Origin: Cesiribacter sp. | GTDB lineage: Bacteria; Bacteroidota; Bacteroidia; Cytophagales; Cyclobacteriaceae | Assembly (NCBI GenBank): GCA_030147305.1 | Contig: JASLAE010000414.1 | Location: 1 to 10,437, forward strand | Direction of reading: 5' to 3' | DNA length: 10,437 bases | Shown here: positions 7,328 through 10,437 of the stretch, one piece after another | Numbering within the stretch: position 1 is the stretch's first letter | How the letters are laid out: each line of letters starts with the position of its first letter | Made by a program: the position numbers and the translations under genes | Notes under the pieces: generated by a model | The model's input: the letters and a program-made list of their open reading frames with translations, nothing else | The model's database searches: none | What the model was told of the DNA's origin: nothing

Positions 7328-7396
7328 GCAAGCCCCATTAAGCGCTTGATAGGTGATAAAGCGTGCTGAAGGCGGCCTAAACACCATAGGGCTTGC
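7328..7396. repeat. Imperfect inverted repeat with 11-nt arms
   Basis: GCAAGCCCCAT (7328-7338) pairs with ATAGGGCTTGC (7386-7396): eight continuous base pairs, one mismatch, then two more. The 47-nt loop contains the palindrome AAGCGCTT (7340-7347). No T run follows on either strand, so it is not a simple terminator. Confidence 0.5.
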
Positions 7397-7542
7397 AACA
7401 ACAGGCTCCATTTTTGGTATATTTAACTTGCCCGTGAAGGATAATTATTTTTGCAAGGATGCTGTACCTGCTTGCCCGATTTTTTATATTTCAGGATAGA
7501 CCAGCCGCTTCCAAATTTTTAACACTTGCTAGCATAGAATTT

Positions 7543-7571
7543 ACTTTTTCAGGAGATGAAAGTACTTTTTC
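7543..7571 (+). repeat. Direct repeat ACTTTTTC, 21 bp apart
   Basis: ACTTTTTC at 7543-7550 and again at 7564-7571, each followed by one base and GG. The 21-bp period is about two helical turns. The second copy is part of the palindrome AAAGTACTTT (7559-7568), which shares its half-site with the dyad at 7623-7641. Confidence 0.4.
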
Positions 7572-7622
7572 CGGTGTTATATAAACCATGAGCGGCAGCT
7601 GTCGCTAAAGCAAGTAGCACAC

Positions 7623-7641
7623 GTAAAAGTGATACTTTTAC
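7623..7641. promoter_or_regulatory. Perfect 19-bp dyad upstream of uvrB (candidate operator)
   Basis: GTAAAAGT (7623-7630), spacer GAT, ACTTTTAC (7634-7641): a perfect 8-bp inverted repeat ending 15 nt before the uvrB ATG. It could be the binding site of a dimeric repressor acting on uvrB. It also overlaps TACTTTTA (7633-7640), one mismatch from the TAnnTTTG -7 element. It is too AT-rich and lacks a following T run to be a terminator. No known SOS box is recognised. Confidence 0.42.
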
Positions 7642-7656
7642 ATTATAAATGAAGGC

Positions 7657-9687
7657 ATGAATTTTCAGCTGATTTCAGAATACCAGCCAACAGGCGACCA
7701 GCCTAAAGCTATAGAACAACTGGTGCACGGACTACAGGCGGGCGAGCCTGCACAAACCCTGCTGGGCGTTACCGGATCTGGTAAAACCTTTACCATGGCC
7801 AATGTAATTAGCCAGCTAAATAAACCCACGCTCGTCCTGAGCCACAACAAAACGCTTGCCGCACAGCTCTATGGCGAGTTCAAGCAGTTTTTTCCAAACA
7901 ATGCCATAGAATATTTTATCTCTTACTACGATTACTACCAGCCCGAAGCTTTTATTCCTACCACCAATACTTACATAGAGAAGGACCTTTCGATCAATGA
8001 TGAAATCGAAAAGTTGCGCTTAAGCGCAACCTCTTCCCTCTTGAGCGGGCGGCAGGATGTGCTGGTTGTGGCTTCTGTTTCCTGCATCTACGGCATGGGC
8101 AATCCGGATGATTTTGCCAAAAGTGTGATCCGTGTACAGGAGGGTGACCGTGTACCCCGCTCTCAGTTCCTGTTTGCACTGGTAGACATCTTATACCACA
8201 GGACCGAAGCAGAATTTAAGCGGGGCTCTTTCCGGGTAAAGGGCGATACCGTAGATATTTATGTAGCCTATGCAGATTTTGCTTACCGCATCATATTCTG
8301 GGGCGACGAGATAGAGGCCATCCAGCGCATCGATCCGGAGAGTGGCAAGAAGCTGGGTACAGAAAAGATCATTTCCATCTTTCCGGCAAACCTCTTTATT
8401 ACCGGCAAAGATGTGGCACAGCAGGCCATCCGGGAAATCCAGTACGACATGGTTTCCCAGGTAGAGCTGTTCGAGAAAGACCGGCGGTTTCTGGAGGCCC
8501 AGCGCATCAAGGAGCGTACCGAATTTGACCTGGAGATGATCCGCGAGCTGGGTTTTTGTTCAGGTATCGAAAACTACAGCCGCTACTTCGACCGCCGAAA
8601 GCCAGGTGCACGCCCCTTCTGCCTCCTGGATTATTTCCCGCAGGACTACCTGATGATCATTGACGAAAGCCACGTAACAGTACCCCAGGTACGGGCCATG
8701 TGGGGTGGCGACCGTGCCCGTAAAATTAACCTCGTAGACTATGGCTTCCGGCTTCCCTCAGCCCTGGATAACCGGCCGCTTACCTTCAACGAATTTGAGG
8801 AGATCATCGATCAGGTGGTTTTTGTAAGTGCCACGCCGGCAGAATACGAGCTGCGCAAATCAGAAGGGGTGGTGGTAGAACAGATCATACGGCCAACCGG
8901 CCTGCTGGATCCCAAGATAGAAGTGCGCCCCAGCCTGAACCAGATCGATGATCTGCTGGAAGAGGTACACCTGCGCATAGAACGGAAGGAACGGGTACTG
9001 ATTACCACACTCACCAAACGCATGGCCGAAGAGCTTACCAAATACATGGACCGTGCGGGTGTTAAATGCCGCTACATTCACTCCGAGGTGCAAACACTGG
9101 AGCGGGTAGAAATCCTGCGCGACCTGCGCCTGGGAGAGTTTGATGTACTGGTAGGCGTAAACCTGTTACGCGAGGGCCTGGACCTGCCTGAAGTGTCGCT
9201 GGTTGCCATTTTGGATGCCGACAAAGAGGGGTTTCTACGCAACGAACGCTCGTTGGTGCAAACCATAGGCCGCGCTGCCCGTAATGCTAACGGTATGGTA
9301 ATCATGTATGCCGATAAGATTACCAACTCCATGCAGGTGGCTATAGACGAAACAGACCGGCGCCGCACCATTCAGATGGAGTATAATGCCGCACATGGCA
9401 TTACGCCTAAAACAATCTTTAGATCACGTGAGGCTATCATGGAGCAAACCTCCGTGGCCGATGTACGGAAGAAGGATACAAAGAAAGCATATATTGAACC
9501 CGATACACTTTCGCTGGCCGCCGATCCTGTTGTGGCCTATATGAAGCCGGAGCAGCTCGATAAACTTATGAAAGAAACCCAACGTAAAATGGAAAAAGCA
9601 GCCAAAGAGCTCGATTTCATGGAAGCTGCCCGTTTACGCGACGAACTCATGGAAATTAAAAAACTAAAAGAGGAGAAGGCATCATAG
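7657..9687 (+). CDS. uvrB: Excinuclease ABC subunit B
   Basis: Damage-verifying helicase-like subunit of UvrABC nucleotide excision repair. It is loaded by UvrA, clamps the lesion strand and then recruits UvrC. At 676 residues it matches the usual length (E. coli 673). Visible in order are Walker A GVTGSGKT (37-44); the tyrosine-rich beta-hairpin region SYYDYYQPEAFIP (89-101); DESH Walker B (336-339); SATP (391-394); RPTGLLDP; TLTKRMAEELT; GVNLLREGLDLPEVS (500-514); and the motif VI QTIGRAARN (535-543). A C-terminal UVR coiled-coil motif follows from about 633, with EAARLRDE, which binds UvrC. The start fits the family N terminus MNFQLISEYQPTGDQPKAI. An out-of-frame ATG at 7649 opens a three-codon frame overlapping this start. 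A candidate operator lies just upstream, suggesting regulated expression. The next gene begins 4 nt after the stop. Confidence 0.98.
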   Translation: MNFQLISEYQPTGDQPKAIEQLVHGLQAGEPAQTLLGVTGSGKTFTMANVISQLNKPTLVLSHNKTLAAQLYGEFKQFFPNNAIEYFISYYDYYQPEAFIPTTNTYIEKDLSINDEIEKLRLSATSSLLSGRQDVLVVASVSCIYGMGNPDDFAKSVIRVQEGDRVPRSQFLFALVDILYHRTEAEFKRGSFRVKGDTVDIYVAYADFAYRIIFWGDEIEAIQRIDPESGKKLGTEKIISIFPANLFITGKDVAQQAIREIQYDMVSQVELFEKDRRFLEAQRIKERTEFDLEMIRELGFCSGIENYSRYFDRRKPGARPFCLLDYFPQDYLMIIDESHVTVPQVRAMWGGDRARKINLVDYGFRLPSALDNRPLTFNEFEEIIDQVVFVSATPAEYELRKSEGVVVEQIIRPTGLLDPKIEVRPSLNQIDDLLEEVHLRIERKERVLITTLTKRMAEELTKYMDRAGVKCRYIHSEVQTLERVEILRDLRLGEFDVLVGVNLLREGLDLPEVSLVAILDADKEGFLRNERSLVQTIGRAARNANGMVIMYADKITNSMQVAIDETDRRRTIQMEYNAAHGITPKTIFRSREAIMEQTSVADVRKKDTKKAYIEPDTLSLAADPVVAYMKPEQLDKLMKETQRKMEKAAKELDFMEAARLRDELMEIKKLKEEKAS

Positions 9688-9691
9688 GTTT

Positions 9692-10180
9692 ATGCGTAGC
9701 ATTCTCTCTCAGAGAGCCTGCGCTGCCACGATAGCAGTTTTATTACTGCTTTCCTGGCAGCTGGGGCAGGCCCAGACTCGTACCATCAACACCTTTTTAC
9801 CGGCCGGCACCCGTTCGGTTTTTATTTATTCTGATGTATTCAAAACGCATTACGAACGCCCCTTTCGCAACCTGCAGGCGGGCTTCGAGGCAGGCTATCA
9901 GCTCAACGACAAAGTAAAATTTACCGGGGGGCTAGAATTCTGGAATCTGGAACCCTCTCCCATTATATCGGTTGGTAATCGTTACTACCCCTTTAGCGGC
10001 ACCTTTGTGCGCTACCGTGCCCTTCTTGGCCGCAGTGCCGATGTTGCCGTGGGTATTGGCCAGAACTTCAAGATTGGTAAATACCTGCTGCTGGAGGCCG
10101 CTTCCGATTACTACCTCGATAGCCGTGAAATAGGCTTCCGCCTGGGACTTGGTTACCACTGGCAAAAGAGGGCAGAGTAA
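9692..10180 (+). CDS. Small secreted protein, probable outer-membrane beta-barrel
   Basis: 162 residues with a signal peptide: basic start (MRSILSQR), hydrophobic core around 12-22 and a likely signal peptidase I site after LGQA (A27). The mature part of about 135 residues has no other hydrophobic helix. It shows alternating aromatic/polar strands, such as RSVFIYSDVF (41-50), LQAGFEAGYQL (61-71), VKFTGGLEFW (75-84), FVRYRALLG (105-113), ADVAVGIGQNF (116-126), YLLLEAASDYYL (131-142) and GFRLGLGYHW (148-157). This is consistent with a small barrel ending near the last aromatic residues. I recognise no named family and assign no function. It starts 4 nt after uvrB, with AGGAG-like bases inside the uvrB end, so it is likely co-transcribed. 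The functional tie to DNA repair is unclear and may be only positional. Confidence 0.78.
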   Translation: MRSILSQRACAATIAVLLLLSWQLGQAQTRTINTFLPAGTRSVFIYSDVFKTHYERPFRNLQAGFEAGYQLNDKVKFTGGLEFWNLEPSPIISVGNRYYPFSGTFVRYRALLGRSADVAVGIGQNFKIGKYLLLEAASDYYLDSREIGFRLGLGYHWQKRAE

Positions 10181-10332
10181 ATAGCGAAGGACTTTACAGT
10201 TTCAAAAAAAGCGCCGAAGCAGGTCTGTTTAAGGGATTCACTGAATAGCAATTAGGAGCATGGCCAGCTACTTAAGAGCCTTCTCTTCGCACAGTTCTAC
10301 TGCTATTTTATCAAATCTATAAAACCTGCCTT
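10181..10332. other. Convergent intergenic region
   Basis: 152 nt between two convergent genes. A small stem AAGAG-CCTT-CTCTT is present around 10273-10287, and a long-range inverted pair AATAGCA (10244-10250) / TGCTATT (10301-10307) flanks it, followed by TT. On the minus strand a T run (complement of the seven A at 10204-10210) lies after GCGC-rich bases. None forms a convincing terminator. Confidence 0.4.
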
Positions 10333-10437
10333 TTACTGACCGGTTTCCTGCTGTGGATTAAGGTGATAGGTGAAGCTGAGCATATAATAACTTCCCAGCG
10401 AATTCTGCACTGACTGCTCTATATAGTTAAGATTGGC
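10333..10437 (-). CDS. C-terminal end of an outer-membrane beta-barrel protein (possibly TonB-dependent receptor), truncated by window edge
   Basis: On the minus strand the frame is open from the window end to a TAA at 10335-10333, giving 34 residues. They include NLNYIEQSVQNSLG and then YYMLSFTYHLNP, a typical last amphipathic beta strand with alternating hydrophobic residues, followed by a short polar tail. In Bacteroidota this pattern ends TonB-dependent receptors and related OMP_b-brl-type barrels. The fragment is too short to name the family. It converges on the small beta-barrel gene after uvrB. Confidence 0.62.
   Translation of the reverse strand, partial: ANLNYIEQSVQNSLGSYYMLSFTYHLNPQQETGQ

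Larger units (their letters stand above)
7328..7614. repeat. Cluster of seven CTTGC/GCAAG pentamers upstream of uvrB
   Basis: CTTGC or its complement occurs at 7328-7332 (GCAAG), 7392-7396, 7427-7431, 7453-7457 (GCAAG), 7471-7475, 7525-7529 and 7610-7614 (GCAAG). Read as CTTGC, the preceding base is G three times, A three times and C once. Less than one occurrence is expected by chance in this length. Two copies extend to CTTGCCCG. They could be binding sites for one regulator, but this was noticed after the fact. Confidence 0.4.
7231..7656. other. Divergent intergenic region between STAS-like gene and uvrB
   Basis: 426 nt with no credible coding sequence on either strand. It holds the minus-strand promoter (7264-7293), an imperfect inverted repeat (7328-7396), a cluster of CTTGC/GCAAG pentamers (7328-7614), a CTTGCCCG direct repeat (7427-7434 and 7471-7478), an ACTTTTTC direct repeat (7543-7550 and 7564-7571), a near-palindrome AGCGGCAGCTGTCGCT (7591-7606) and a perfect dyad (7623-7641) close to the uvrB start. 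A perfect -7 match for uvrB, TATTTTTG (7446-7453), has TTG only 15 bp upstream; TATATTTA (7418-7425) has TTG 22 bp upstream. The uvrB promoter is therefore not settled. Confidence 0.7.

Noticed and set aside
7049..7369. 106-codon plus-strand open frame across the start of the STAS-like gene
   Set aside because: It overlaps the better supported minus-strand gene and its promoter, and its translation shows no domain features.
10260..10310. Possible terminator between the convergent genes near the right edge
   Set aside because: The AAGAG/CTCTT stem is only 5 bp and has no T run directly after it on either strand.
1..10437. CRISPR array, insertion sequence, tRNA or rRNA
   Set aside because: No regularly spaced repeats, transposase-like frames, terminal inverted repeats or RNA gene signatures were seen by eye.

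Overview
The window reads as chromosome of a Bacteroidota bacterium, most likely of the Cytophagales. Three things suggest this. Two intergenic regions hold the phylum's TTG / TAnnTTTG promoter pattern. The gene set is familiar from that group: a BY-kinase with a CpsB-type phosphatase, a 34-residue-register TPR protein, a ComA homologue, DUF368 and a short AroE. Most genes also lack a strong Shine-Dalgarno sequence. The assignment is from protein style and gene order, not a database search.

Left part (1-2728): the end of an exopolysaccharide locus. It holds the C-terminal part of a polysaccharide co-polymerase/tyrosine autokinase (cut by the window edge), its likely PHP-type phosphatase starting at TTG, and an extended SDR reductase/epimerase whose start overlaps the phosphatase stop. 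Middle part (2818-6801): a TPR scaffold protein with twelve uninterrupted repeats is followed after 8 nt by a phosphosulfolactate synthase (ComA) homologue and a good intrinsic terminator. A new transcription unit follows, with a candidate promoter, a DUF368 (PopT-type) polyprenyl-phosphate transporter and shikimate dehydrogenase; these last two abut with no gap.

Right part (6802-10437): a small STAS/SpoIIAA-like protein runs on the minus strand, its stop codon directly against that of aroE. A 426-nt divergent intergenic region separates it from uvrB. That region contains a near-canonical minus-strand promoter, a perfect 19-bp dyad just before uvrB and an unusual cluster of CTTGC/GCAAG pentamers. 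uvrB is followed after 4 nt by a small secreted, probably outer-membrane beta-barrel protein. The window ends in the last 34 codons of a convergent minus-strand gene, which look like the C-terminal strand of an outer-membrane receptor.

The coding content is mostly ordinary housekeeping and envelope genes. I see no mobile element, CRISPR array, tRNA or rRNA. The points most worth a second look are the uvrB upstream region, the ComA homologue with no visible pathway, and the uvrB/beta-barrel pairing.
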